Both the position numbers and the translations under genes were made by a program. Shown here one piece after another: positions 1 to 6,726 of a stretch of 11,643 nt of DNA; within the stretch, counting starts at the first letter, position 1, and each line of letters begins with the position of its first letter. The notes under the pieces are model-generated. The model was not told where the DNA came from. It did not search any database and saw only the letters and a program-made list of their open reading frames with translations. The stretch comes from Rhizobium sp. Q54 (GTDB lineage: Bacteria; Bacteroidota; Bacteroidia; Flavobacteriales; Flavobacteriaceae): assembly GCA_943324395.2 (NCBI GenBank), contig CALPLL020000042.1, positions 1 to 11,643 on the forward strand, written 5' to 3'.

Positions 1-45
1 CAAAGCGTCATACGCGTAAGGTAATTGTGGTAATTCAAATGCCAT
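1..45 (-). CDS. Fe/Mn superoxide dismutase, N-terminal fragment (continues past the left edge)
   Basis: Reading the minus strand from the ATG at 45-43 gives 15 codons, MAFELPQLPYAYDAL, open to the window edge. This is the characteristic N-terminus of bacterial iron/manganese superoxide dismutases, which convert superoxide to hydrogen peroxide and oxygen in the cytoplasm. In the family, 'LPxLPYxxdALEPhI' precedes the first metal-binding histidine, which lies outside the window. The metal (Fe or Mn) cannot be told from this fragment, so no sodA/sodB symbol is given. The gene is divergent from the helicase gene, with 263 bp between the start codons, and a plausible promoter lies 35-65 bp upstream of its start. 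The family call rests on 15 residues only, but the match is distinctive. Confidence 0.85.
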   Translation of the reverse strand, partial: MAFELPQLPYAYDAL

Positions 46-79
46 AATAGTATAGTTTATTTGTTAATTATATTTATTT

Positions 80-110
80 CAAAAATAAACAATTAACTTT
101 GGAAATGAAA
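80..110 (-). promoter_or_regulatory. Likely promoter of the superoxide dismutase gene
   Basis: On the minus strand TATTTTTG (87-80) is a full match to the Bacteroidetes -7 element TAnnTTTG. TTTC (110-107) lies exactly 19 nt upstream, one base off the -33 consensus TTTG. Transcription would start near position 75, giving a leader of about 30 nt before the ATG at 45. The placement is inferred from the consensus alone. Confidence 0.5.
94..101 (+). promoter_or_regulatory. Possible -7 element for the helicase gene
   Basis: TAACTTTG is a full match to the Bacteroidetes -7 consensus TAnnTTTG on the plus strand. No good TTTG lies 18-20 nt upstream (that position reads TATT), so the -33 box is weak or absent. 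If it is used, the transcript would have a leader of about 200 nt carrying the palindromic repeat and the 14-bp tandem repeat. In AT-rich DNA an isolated 8-mer can occur by chance. Confidence 0.3.
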
Positions 111-151
111 ATTCTATTTTGTTATTTTCTATCAAATAAATCTATAGTGCA

Positions 152-252
152 ATTGCCATTACGAGGAACGGAATTTTTTGGAGCTTTTTCCTGCTTTCAT
201 TCCAAATCTCGCCCAAAAAGGCGAGGATTTTCCCCTCAATCAGGGCTAGGAC
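152..252. repeat. Palindromic intergenic repeat of Flavobacterium type (mosaic)
   Basis: This non-coding stretch is richer in G and C than its surroundings and has nested symmetry. The core stem is CTCGCC (208-213) with GGCGAG (220-225) around a 6-nt loop. It is extended by AAAT (204-207) pairing with ATTT (227-230) past one bulged G. An outer pairing is possible between CCTG (190-193) and CAGG (241-244). The frame 'GGAGCTTTTTCC...CAGGGCTAGGAC' resembles an interspersed repeat I recall from many Flavobacterium intergenic regions, and 152-172 (ATTGCCATTACGAGGAACGG) resembles a second widespread repeat family. The two seem to be joined here. The symmetry is seen in the sequence; the family identity is from memory and unverified. 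The stem lacks a T-tract, so a terminator role is unlikely. Confidence 0.6.
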
Positions 253-272
253 ATTTGGGAAATTGTTAAATT

Positions 273-309
273 TAATCTAAAATCAGAAATCTAAAATCAG
301 AAATCTAAA
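273..309 (+). repeat. 14-bp tandem repeat ending at the helicase start codon
   Basis: The unit AAATCTAAAATCAG occurs perfectly at 287-300, with one mismatch at 273-286, and as a partial copy of 9 bases at 301-309. The last copy runs directly into the ATG at 309. The tract is A-rich, like most Bacteroidetes translation start regions, so changes in unit number could alter spacing to a promoter or the openness of the start site. That role is inference. Confidence 0.75.
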
Positions 310-3300
310 TGCAAAGACCATCATTCTCCATATACGACGCATCGGCAGGCTCAGGAAAAACCTATGCGCTGGTAAAAGAATATCTGAAAATTATTTTGGT
401 CGCTAAGAAAAACGATGCTTATAGAAACATACTTGCCATAACGTTCACCAACAAAGCGGTGCATGAAATGAAAAGCAGAATTGTAGGGAATTTATTAGAA
501 TTTGCAAAAGACAATCCCAATCCAAAGGCTGCCGATTTAATGAAGGATTTGTCTGGAGAAATAAAGCTTTCAGTCTCTGAAATCCAAATTAAATCCAAGC
601 AAATCATAAAACACATTATTCACAACTATGCCGCTTTTGATATTTCTACAATCGATAAATTCACACACAAAGTGATTCGTGCTTTTGCCCTCGATTTAAA
701 TTTGCCAATGACATTTGAAGTGACTTTGGACACCGAAAACCTTTTAACAGAAGCCGTTGATGCCATAATCGCTCAAGCCGGTGAAGACGATGTGTTAACC
801 AAACTACTCATCGATTTTACCATGCAAAAAACTGACGAAGATAAAAGTTGGGATATTTCACGAGAAATTTTAGATACTGGACGCTTACTTTTAAATGAAA
901 ACAATCGCGAAGAAATCACCCATTTTCAAGATAAATCAATCTCCGAATTTATCGAAATTAAAAATAAAATTGCCGAAGCTTGCAAAGTGATTGATAAAGA
1001 AAATTCTGAACTTGCTATGAGTTTGTTAGCGCTAATTGATAAAAAAGGAATCGATATAAAATCATTTTCTGCAGGGCATTTCCCAAATCATTTGAACAAC
1101 ATTGCAGTCGAAAAATTCAATCCCAACAATAAAACTTACCATGAATTTGCTGACATCAAAATCATTAAAGCAGCTAAGGATAAATTAGAAATTGAAGCCA
1201 TAATTCCTGAACTTTTAAGTGTTTTGGAAACGATTTATACAAAATTTGAAAAAAGAGAATTTTACAGTGCATTCTTAAAAAACATTACGCCACTTTCATT
1301 GTTAAATACGGTTAGTAATGAATTGGCAAAGATTCAGAAAGAGCAAAATGTACTTTCTATAGCCGAGTTTAATGCAATTATTTATAATGAAATTCAAAAC
1401 CAACCAGCACCATTTATCTATGAGCGTTTAGGCGAGCGGTACCGACATTTTTTTATTGACGAATTTCAAGATACTTCCGAAATGCAATGGCAGAATTTAA
1501 TTCCGCTAATTGATAACGCAACCTCAAGTGAAATTGATGGCGAAAAAGGAACTTTGATGATTGTGGGTGATCCAAAACAATCTATTTATAGATGGCGCGG
1601 CGGGAAAGCAGAGCAATTTATTGAGTTGAGTAAAGGGAAAAATCCGTTCAATAATCCTGACAAACAATTATTTACATTAGGGACCAATTACAGAAGTTAT
1701 TCTGAAGTAATTGAATTTAATAATAAGTTGTTTTACTATTTATCAGCTGAATTTACAAACTTAGATTATCAAGATTTATATGAAAATCATAGTCGCCAAA
1801 AAGAAAATAGTAAAAAAGGAGGCTATGTAAATATTTCATTTATACCAAAATTAGAGAATACTTCGCCCGATGAAGATGCATTGGATAAAATAGAATTGTA
1901 TTTGCAAGCCACATTAAAAACGATTGAAAAAGTTAAAAGCGAGGGTTTTGAATACCAAGAAATTGTAATTCTAACTCGAAAAAGATCACAAGGAACTGCA
2001 GTTGCAAATTATTTAATTGAAAATAATATTCCAATTATTTCCTCTGAAACGTTGATGATACAAAATTCAACAGACGTTCAAATGATTGTGAATGTTTTGA
2101 AATATTTAAATAATAGTTCTGATATAGAGGCTAAAGCTAGTTTCTTACTTTATATTGCAAATCAGGTTGAAAGCGGAATGCCAATACATGATTTTATTGC
2201 TAAGGGCAAAGAAATAGCAAATGAAAAAGAATTTGAATTGTGGTTAACCCAATTTGACATTACACTTTCATTTCAAGACATTAGAAAAAAATCTTTATAT
2301 GAAGCAGTTGAAATAATTGTAAGTAAATTCCTATCCCCAGCCCTTTCCAAAGGAAAGGGAGACTGTATGGAAAATCTTACGGATGATAAAAGTCAGAAAT
2401 TCGGATATGTGACAGGTGGAAACCATACTCATTTTTCGATTGAAAAGGCAAAAGAAATGCGAAAAATCCCAACTAATTCTGAAAAGATATTATGGGCGGA
2501 GCTAAAATCGAAATCTTTAGAATATAAATTCAGACAACAGCATTTAATAAATGATTTCATAGTTGATTTTGTCTGTTTATCAAAAAAATTAATAATCGAA
2601 GTGGATGGAGAGTATCATTTCTCCGAGGAGCAAATCAAATTAGACACCGAACGAACAAGTATTTTAAATGAATTGGGATATAAAGTAATTCGCTTTAAAA
2701 ATGAAGAAGTTACAAATTCAATTTCAACCGTTCTAGAAAAAATAAAAGCAGAATTAAATAATCAAGTAGAAAATCCACCTTTCGATTTATACATTTCGTC
2801 TCCCTCCCCTTCGGGGAGGGCTGGGGAGGGGAACGCCTATGTTCAATATTTCATGGACATTGTTTTAGAACGAGATGTAAGAAACCAAGCAGGGATTGCG
2901 GATTTTTTAAGCTATTGGAATAAAAATAATGAAAAATTCAGTATTCCATCACCAGAAGGGAAAAATGCCATTCGAATAATGACCATTCATAAATCGAAAG
3001 GGTTAGAATTTCCAGTAGTGATTATGCCATTTGCAGATGAAGATTATATTCGAAAACCAAAAGACAAATTGTGGCTTGATGCAGAGGAAGAAACCTTTGG
3101 TTTGCCAAAAGTTTTAATTGATAATAGTAGTTCAGTTGAAAATTTTGGAGAGGAAGCAGCAACGGTTTTCCAAGAAAAAAAACAAGAAGAATTGCTCGAC
3201 AATATCAATGTTCTGTATGTGGCATTAACTCGTGCTGAAGAACAATTATATGTAATTTCACAATATTTAGAACCCAATAAAGACAACCAATATCCTTATA

Positions 3301-3941
3301 ATACGGCTTCGTTTTTTATTGAATATTTAATTGCGATTGAAATTTATGATCCTGGTATTTTAGAATACGAATTTGGAAACAAAGCTAAATTATCACAAGT
3401 GGTTTCTGCAAAGGACGAAACCAATACAATTCCAACAATAAGCCAAGTATTAGACCCAAAAAACATAAAAATTGCTCAAAGAGAAGCTTTAATGTGGGGA
3501 ACTCATCAGCAAAAAGCAATTGAATACGGAAACATAATTCATGAAATATTATCATTTGTAAAAACAGCAACCGACATAGATTTGGCAGTTATAAAAGCAA
3601 TGGAAGAGGGTTTAATTACTATAAATCAAAAGGAAGTTGTTTTAAAAAGTATCCACGAAATTGTAAATAATAAAGATTTAGAAAGTTATTTTTTACAAGG
3701 AAATGAAATTTTAAATGAACAAGCAATAATTCAAAAAGAAGGAAAAACAATAAAGCCAGATCGAATGGTTTTAACAAAAAATAATGAAGTTTATCTTTTG
3801 GATTATAAAACAGGAACCCATAATCAAAAGTACCAGTTGCAATTGGAAAACTATCAAAGCGCAATTGAAAAAATGGGTTTAAAAGTCACTAAAAAAGCGT
3901 TAGTTTACATAGGAGATGAAATTAACGTGGTAAATTTGTAA
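309..3941 (+). CDS. AddA/RecB-like UvrD-family helicase-nuclease with an inserted DUF559 domain
   Basis: This is a superfamily 1A DNA helicase with a C-terminal nuclease, the presumed AddA-type subunit that unwinds and resects double-strand ends for recombination. Visible motifs: Walker A ASAGSGKT (11-18); motif Ia with ITFTNKA; motif II DEFQD (384-388); motif III GDPKQSIYRWRG (420-431); motif IV region with TNYRS; motif V TIHKSKGLEFP (892-902); motif VI VLYVALTRAEEQ (968-979). The C-terminal PD-(D/E)XK nuclease shows H1078, D1151 (KPDR) and D1165-Y-K1167 (DYKTG), so both activities look intact. The protein has 1210 residues; the family in Flavobacteria is near 1040. The excess is a cassette at about residues 675-841, in the variable region between motifs IV and V (probably subdomain 2B), encoding a DUF559 endonuclease fold. 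Removing 167 codons leaves 1043 residues in frame. The start is chosen because MQRPSFSIYDASAGSGKT gives the normal short lead into Walker A. Kbl follows after 23 bp, suggesting co-transcription. An orthologue annotation of RecB or generic UvrD helicase would also be reasonable. Confidence 0.9.
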   Translation: MQRPSFSIYDASAGSGKTYALVKEYLKIILVAKKNDAYRNILAITFTNKAVHEMKSRIVGNLLEFAKDNPNPKAADLMKDLSGEIKLSVSEIQIKSKQIIKHIIHNYAAFDISTIDKFTHKVIRAFALDLNLPMTFEVTLDTENLLTEAVDAIIAQAGEDDVLTKLLIDFTMQKTDEDKSWDISREILDTGRLLLNENNREEITHFQDKSISEFIEIKNKIAEACKVIDKENSELAMSLLALIDKKGIDIKSFSAGHFPNHLNNIAVEKFNPNNKTYHEFADIKIIKAAKDKLEIEAIIPELLSVLETIYTKFEKREFYSAFLKNITPLSLLNTVSNELAKIQKEQNVLSIAEFNAIIYNEIQNQPAPFIYERLGERYRHFFIDEFQDTSEMQWQNLIPLIDNATSSEIDGEKGTLMIVGDPKQSIYRWRGGKAEQFIELSKGKNPFNNPDKQLFTLGTNYRSYSEVIEFNNKLFYYLSAEFTNLDYQDLYENHSRQKENSKKGGYVNISFIPKLENTSPDEDALDKIELYLQATLKTIEKVKSEGFEYQEIVILTRKRSQGTAVANYLIENNIPIISSETLMIQNSTDVQMIVNVLKYLNNSSDIEAKASFLLYIANQVESGMPIHDFIAKGKEIANEKEFELWLTQFDITLSFQDIRKKSLYEAVEIIVSKFLSPALSKGKGDCMENLTDDKSQKFGYVTGGNHTHFSIEKAKEMRKIPTNSEKILWAELKSKSLEYKFRQQHLINDFIVDFVCLSKKLIIEVDGEYHFSEEQIKLDTERTSILNELGYKVIRFKNEEVTNSISTVLEKIKAELNNQVENPPFDLYISSPSPSGRAGEGNAYVQYFMDIVLERDVRNQAGIADFLSYWNKNNEKFSIPSPEGKNAIRIMTIHKSKGLEFPVVIMPFADEDYIRKPKDKLWLDAEEETFGLPKVLIDNSSSVENFGEEAATVFQEKKQEELLDNINVLYVALTRAEEQLYVISQYLEPNKDNQYPYNTASFFIEYLIAIEIYDPGILEYEFGNKAKLSQVVSAKDETNTIPTISQVLDPKNIKIAQREALMWGTHQQKAIEYGNIIHEILSFVKTATDIDLAVIKAMEEGLITINQKEVVLKSIHEIVNNKDLESYFLQGNEILNEQAIIQKEGKTIKPDRMVLTKNNEVYLLDYKTGTHNQKYQLQLENYQSAIEKMGLKVTKKALVYIGDEINVVNL
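2328..2363. repeat. Left inverted, palindromic arm of the DUF559 cassette
   Basis: The arm carries a perfect 8-bp hairpin, CCCTTTCC (2341-2348) and GGAAAGGG (2352-2359) with loop AAA, next to TCCCCAG. Its reverse complement matches the right arm at 29 of 36 positions. In the helicase frame it reads FLSPALSKGKGD, with no stop codon. Confidence 0.85.
2798..2833. repeat. Right inverted, palindromic arm of the DUF559 cassette
   Basis: The arm carries a perfect 8-bp GC-rich hairpin, CCCTCCCC (2802-2809) and GGGGAGGG (2813-2820) with loop TTC, followed by CTGGGGAGGGG. It stands out sharply from the AT-rich surroundings. In frame it reads SPSPSGRAGEG. Two stem pairs differ from the left arm (C-G here, T-A there), and pairing is kept in both. 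Confidence 0.9.
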
Positions 3942-3964
3942 AAAACTAAAAACTATAATAAATA

Positions 3965-5155
3965 ATGTACGGTAAAATTCAACAATTTCTTCAATCTGAA
4001 CTAGATACCATTGAAGAAAACGGAATATTCAAAAAAGAAAGAATAATTACATCTCCACAAGGCGCGGAAATTACTGTTAATGGGGAAACGGTTCTAAATT
4101 TTTGCGCCAATAACTATTTAGGACTTTCTTCACATCCAGAAGTTGTTCAAGCAGCAAAAGACACTTTGGATTCTCACGGATTTGGGATGTCATCCGTACG
4201 ATTTATCTGTGGAACCCAAGATATTCACAAAACATTAGAAAGAAAAATCGCCGAATTTTACGGAACTGAAGACACCATATTATATGCAGCTGCGTTTGAT
4301 GCGAATGGTGGTGTTTTCGAACCATTATTAGGGGAACAAGATTGTATAATTTCTGATAGTTTGAACCACGCCTCAATTATTGATGGTGTTCGATTGTGTA
4401 AAGCCGCTCGTTATCGCTACCAAAATAACAGCATGGAAGATTTGGAAGCGCAATTAATAAAAGCTACAGAAGTAGGAACAAGATTTAAATTAATTGTAAC
4501 CGATGGCGTTTTCTCAATGGATGGTGTTGTTGCTCCATTAGATAAAATTTGCGATTTGGCTGATAAATATGACGCCATGGTTATGGTAGACGAGTGTCAT
4601 GCAGCAGGATTTATTGGTGCTACCGGCAAAGGTACGCCCGAGGCAAAAGGCGTGATGGGTCGTGTTGACATTATTACTGGAACACTTGGAAAAGCGCTTG
4701 GAGGAGCAATGGGAGGCTATACAACTGCCAAAAAAGAAATCATTGAAATATTAAGACAACGCTCACGACCTTATTTGTTCTCAAATTCATTAGCGCCAGC
4801 AATTGTTGGTGCTTCAATCAAGGTATTTGAATTATTAGAAAAAGATACCACATTGAGAGATCTATTAGAAGAAAATACTAATTATTTCAAATCGGGAATG
4901 AAAAAAGCAGGATTTGATATTATTGATGGTGATTCTGCAATAGTGCCAGTGATGCTATATGATGCAAAATTAGCACAAAAAATGGCAAATGAACTTCTTA
5001 AAAAGGGGATTTATGTGATAGGATTCTTTTTTCCAGTTGTCCCAAAGGAAAAAGCTAGAATTAGAGTTCAATTATCCGCAGCTCATACTAAAGCCCATTT
5101 AGACAAGGCAATTAAGGCTTTTATTGAAGTTGGAAAAGAGTTAAATATCATTTAA
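3965..5155 (+). CDS. kbl: Glycine C-acetyltransferase (2-amino-3-ketobutyrate CoA ligase)
   Basis: This is a PLP-dependent alpha-oxoamine synthase that cleaves 2-amino-3-ketobutyrate with CoA to give glycine and acetyl-CoA, the second step of threonine degradation after threonine dehydrogenase. At 396 residues it is close to the 398 of E. coli Kbl. The Schiff-base lysine is K243 in GTLGKALGG (E. coli K244). H135 in [10 protein letters not shown] should stack on the PLP ring, and D209 in VDECHAAG should bind the pyridine nitrogen, with H212 beside it. The N-terminal [14 protein letters not shown] and [14 protein letters not shown] segments are typical of Kbl rather than of the related AONS, ALAS or SPT enzymes, although those share the fold. 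It starts 23 bp after the helicase stop, with only A-rich sequence between, so it probably shares that transcript. No threonine dehydrogenase gene is in the window. Confidence 0.95.
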   Translation: MYGKIQQFLQSELDTIEENGIFKKERIITSPQGAEITVNGETVLNFCANNYLGLSSHPEVVQAAKDTLDSHGFGMSSVRFICGTQDIHKTLERKIAEFYGTEDTILYAAAFDANGGVFEPLLGEQDCIISDSLNHASIIDGVRLCKAARYRYQNNSMEDLEAQLIKATEVGTRFKLIVTDGVFSMDGVVAPLDKICDLADKYDAMVMVDECHAAGFIGATGKGTPEAKGVMGRVDIITGTLGKALGGAMGGYTTAKKEIIEILRQRSRPYLFSNSLAPAIVGASIKVFELLEKDTTLRDLLEENTNYFKSGMKKAGFDIIDGDSAIVPVMLYDAKLAQKMANELLKKGIYVIGFFFPVVPKEKARIRVQLSAAHTKAHLDKAIKAFIEVGKELNII

Positions 5156-5198
5156 TGACTTAAATAGTTTACTTTTAATCAGATTTTTATCAAATCCC

Positions 5199-5229
5199 TT
5201 TGTAGTTAAATAATTACATATTACTTTTG
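5199..5229 (+). promoter_or_regulatory. Promoter of the OmpA-family gene
   Basis: TTTG (5199-5202), a 19-nt spacer and TACTTTTG (5222-5229) match the Bacteroidetes housekeeping promoter TTTG-N19-TAnnTTTG at every defined position. Transcription should begin near 5235, leaving an A/T-rich leader of about 28 nt before the ATG at 5264. This is the best promoter match in the window and fits a strongly expressed outer-membrane protein gene. Confidence 0.85.
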
Positions 5230-5263
5230 CTCAAGATTAATTTTAAATTAAAACAAATAAAAT

Positions 5264-6664
5264 ATGAAACATCTAAACAAATTAATTATTGCTCTTGTTC
5301 TTTTAGTAGGGTTATTTTCTCAAGCTCAGGATGCAAACAATCCATGGTCATTATCTTTTGGAGCTAATGCAGTTGACACTAGAGTAAGTGCTGCTTCAAG
5401 CATTCAAGATCAATTTTCAAATTATTTTAACACTAAAGATAACTGGAATTTTCTTCCTTCTTTATCTTACCTAAATGTTTCGAAATATGCTGGAGATAAT
5501 TTCTCTTTTGGAGTTACAGGATCTATAAATAAAATGTCTAAATTTGTTAATAAGAAGGCAGCTGACGGAACTTATTCTATTGTTAATCCTGGCGATTACA
5601 ATTATTACGGAGTTGATTTAGATATTAAATACAGCTTCATGAACATGATTAACAGTAAACATTTAGATCCATCTGCTCACTTAGGTGGTGGTTATACTTT
5701 CCTTGGAGATGTTAGCGCAGGTACAATGAACGCTGGATTAGGATTTACATATTGGATGACTGAATTAGTAGGACTTTCTGTTCAATCTAATTATAAATAT
5801 TCATTTGATGACGCTAGACTTCCAGGAGTAGACGTGCCAACACACATGCAACATTTTGTAGGAATCGCATTCAAATTTGGAGGAAAAGACACCGATGGAG
5901 ATGGTATATATGATAGAGAAGACGCTTGTCCAGAAGTTTTTGGTTTAAAACAATTCAAAGGTTGTCCTGATACTGATGGAGACGGAATTGTTGATGCAAG
6001 CGATGCTTGTCCAGATGCAGCGGGTTCAGTAGCAATGAATGGTTGTCCTGATACTGACGGAGATGGAATTGCTGATAAAGATGATGCTTGTCCAGAAGTT
6101 GCTGGTTTAAAAGCATTAAAAGGTTGTCCTGATACTGATGGAGACGGAGTTACTGATAAAGCTGATAAATGTCCAAACATAAAAGGACCTAAAGAAAATG
6201 CTGGTTGTCCTTGGCCTGATACTGATGGAGATTCAGTTTTAGATAAAGATGACAAATGTCCAACTGAAAAAGGTACTGTTGCTAATAATGGTTGTCCAGA
6301 AATTTCTCAAGCAGCTTTAAATGCATTAGACGGATATGGTAAAACAATATTGTTCAACACTGGAAAATCTTCTTTCCAAAAACAAACTTTACCAGTTTTA
6401 GTTTCTATTACTGCTATATTGAAAGAAAATCCAACTGCTAAATTTACTGTATTTGGTCACACAGATAATGTTGGAGGCGCTGAATTCAACTTGAAACTTT
6501 CTTTAGAAAGAGCTGATGTAGTTAAAAACTATTTAGTTACTAATGGAGTAGCAGCAGATAGATTAACTTCAAATGGATTTGGAGATACTCAACCTGTTGA
6601 TAGTAATAAAACTTCAAACGGAAGAGCAAATAACAGAAGAGTAGAAGTGAAATACGTTAAATAA
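5264..6664 (+). CDS. OmpA-family outer-membrane protein with TSP3 repeats
   Basis: This is a major structural outer-membrane protein that probably anchors the outer membrane to peptidoglycan. A signal peptide is visible (K2/K6, hydrophobic 7-18, likely cleavage after A21 in FSQA). No lipobox cysteine is present. Residues about 23-206 have the alternating pattern and aromatic strand ends of an 8-stranded beta barrel, closing with [11 protein letters not shown]. Five thrombospondin type 3 repeats follow (209-345), each starting DTDGDG or DTDGDS and holding a CP pair, which bind calcium in known families. The C-terminal OmpA domain (about 350-466) has HTDNVG with D401, R416 in LSLERAD and the [10 protein letters not shown] tail. 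D401 and R416, spaced by 15, correspond to the diaminopimelate-binding Asp/Arg pair. It has its own promoter and is closed by a strong terminator, so it is a single-gene unit between kbl and addB. Confidence 0.95.
   Translation: MKHLNKLIIALVLLVGLFSQAQDANNPWSLSFGANAVDTRVSAASSIQDQFSNYFNTKDNWNFLPSLSYLNVSKYAGDNFSFGVTGSINKMSKFVNKKAADGTYSIVNPGDYNYYGVDLDIKYSFMNMINSKHLDPSAHLGGGYTFLGDVSAGTMNAGLGFTYWMTELVGLSVQSNYKYSFDDARLPGVDVPTHMQHFVGIAFKFGGKDTDGDGIYDREDACPEVFGLKQFKGCPDTDGDGIVDASDACPDAAGSVAMNGCPDTDGDGIADKDDACPEVAGLKALKGCPDTDGDGVTDKADKCPNIKGPKENAGCPWPDTDGDSVLDKDDKCPTEKGTVANNGCPEISQAALNALDGYGKTILFNTGKSSFQKQTLPVLVSITAILKENPTAKFTVFGHTDNVGGAEFNLKLSLERADVVKNYLVTNGVAADRLTSNGFGDTQPVDSNKTSNGRANNRRVEVKYVK
5888..6298 (+). 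repeat. Coding tandem repeat: five TSP3 (calcium-binding) units
   Basis: Units begin at residues 209, 236, 263, 290 and 319 of the OmpA-family protein. Their lengths are 81, 81, 81, 87 and 81 bp. The DNA is itself repetitive, with near-identical runs such as TGTCCTGATACTGATGGAGA at unit junctions. The fourth unit ends with an extra Trp-Pro, and the fifth reads DTDGDS in place of DTDGDG. The repeats link the barrel to the peptidoglycan-binding domain, and the near-identical DNA makes unit gain or loss by recombination plausible. Confidence 0.9.
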
Positions 6665-6682
6665 TTCACTTTAAATATTTTT

Positions 6683-6716
6683 AAAAACGCCCCGATTTAT
6701 CGGGGCGTTTTTTTTA
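6683..6716 (+). terminator. Rho-independent terminator of the OmpA-family gene
   Basis: CGCCCCG (6688-6694) pairs with CGGGGCG (6701-6707), extended by an A-T pair at the loop side and by A/T pairs at the base, followed by eight T residues (6708-6715). It lies 19 nt after the stop codon. The flanking A-run makes it symmetrical, but no minus-strand gene runs into it. It ends only about 10 nt before the addB-like start codon. Confidence 0.95.
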
Positions 6717-6726
6717 TATTTATAAA

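Larger units (their letters stand above)
2328..2833 (+). mobile_element. In-frame DUF559 endonuclease cassette with inverted palindromic ends
   Basis: A cassette of about 500 bp lies inside the helicase reading frame, bounded by 36-bp imperfect inverted repeats (2328-2363 and 2798-2833, 29 of 36 positions matching). Its frame encodes roughly helicase residues 675-841 with no stop. Residues about 717-825 form a DUF559 domain, a Vsr-like PD-(D/E)XK endonuclease: MRKIPTNSEKILWAEL, then YKFRQQH, then IVDF (D753), then IIEVDGEYH (E764, D766), ending in a GYKVIRFKNEEV segment. D753 and E764 are the probable metal ligands, so the domain looks active. The ends translate as PALSKGKGD and PSPSGRAGEG, low-complexity peptides unlike the host. 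An internal ATG at 2367, preceded by the purine-rich GGAAAGGGAG, could start translation of the domain. There is no transposase, no intein splice motif and no convincing target duplication. That the cassette is or was mobile is inferred from its ends, location and foreign domain. Confidence 0.8.

Noticed and set aside
2331..2831. The insertion as an intein
   Set aside because: There is no Cys/Ser at the N-terminal junction, no His-Asn before a Cys/Ser/Thr at the C-terminal junction, and no splicing blocks. The ends read LSPALSKGKGD and PSPSGRAGEG.
2798..2833. The right arm as a transcription terminator inside the helicase gene
   Set aside because: The stem is strong, but it is followed by CTGGGGAGGGGAAC and not by a T-tract, and the coding frame continues intact with conserved helicase motifs downstream.
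2330..2840. CCTAT direct repeat at 2330-2334 and 2836-2840, suggesting a target-site duplication around the cassette
   Set aside because: The copies are 506 bp apart, which is not a multiple of three, so precise removal would shift the helicase frame. Five bases in AT-rich DNA can match by chance.
3942..3964. A separate promoter for kbl
   Set aside because: The gap is only 23 bp and holds A-rich sequence without TAnnTTTG. Co-transcription with the helicase is the simpler reading.
5791..6255. Long antisense open frame opposite the OmpA-family gene
   Set aside because: It is the reverse reading of the TSP3 repeats, giving a repeated PSPSVSGQ peptide. It has no promoter or family resemblance and overlaps a strongly supported gene.
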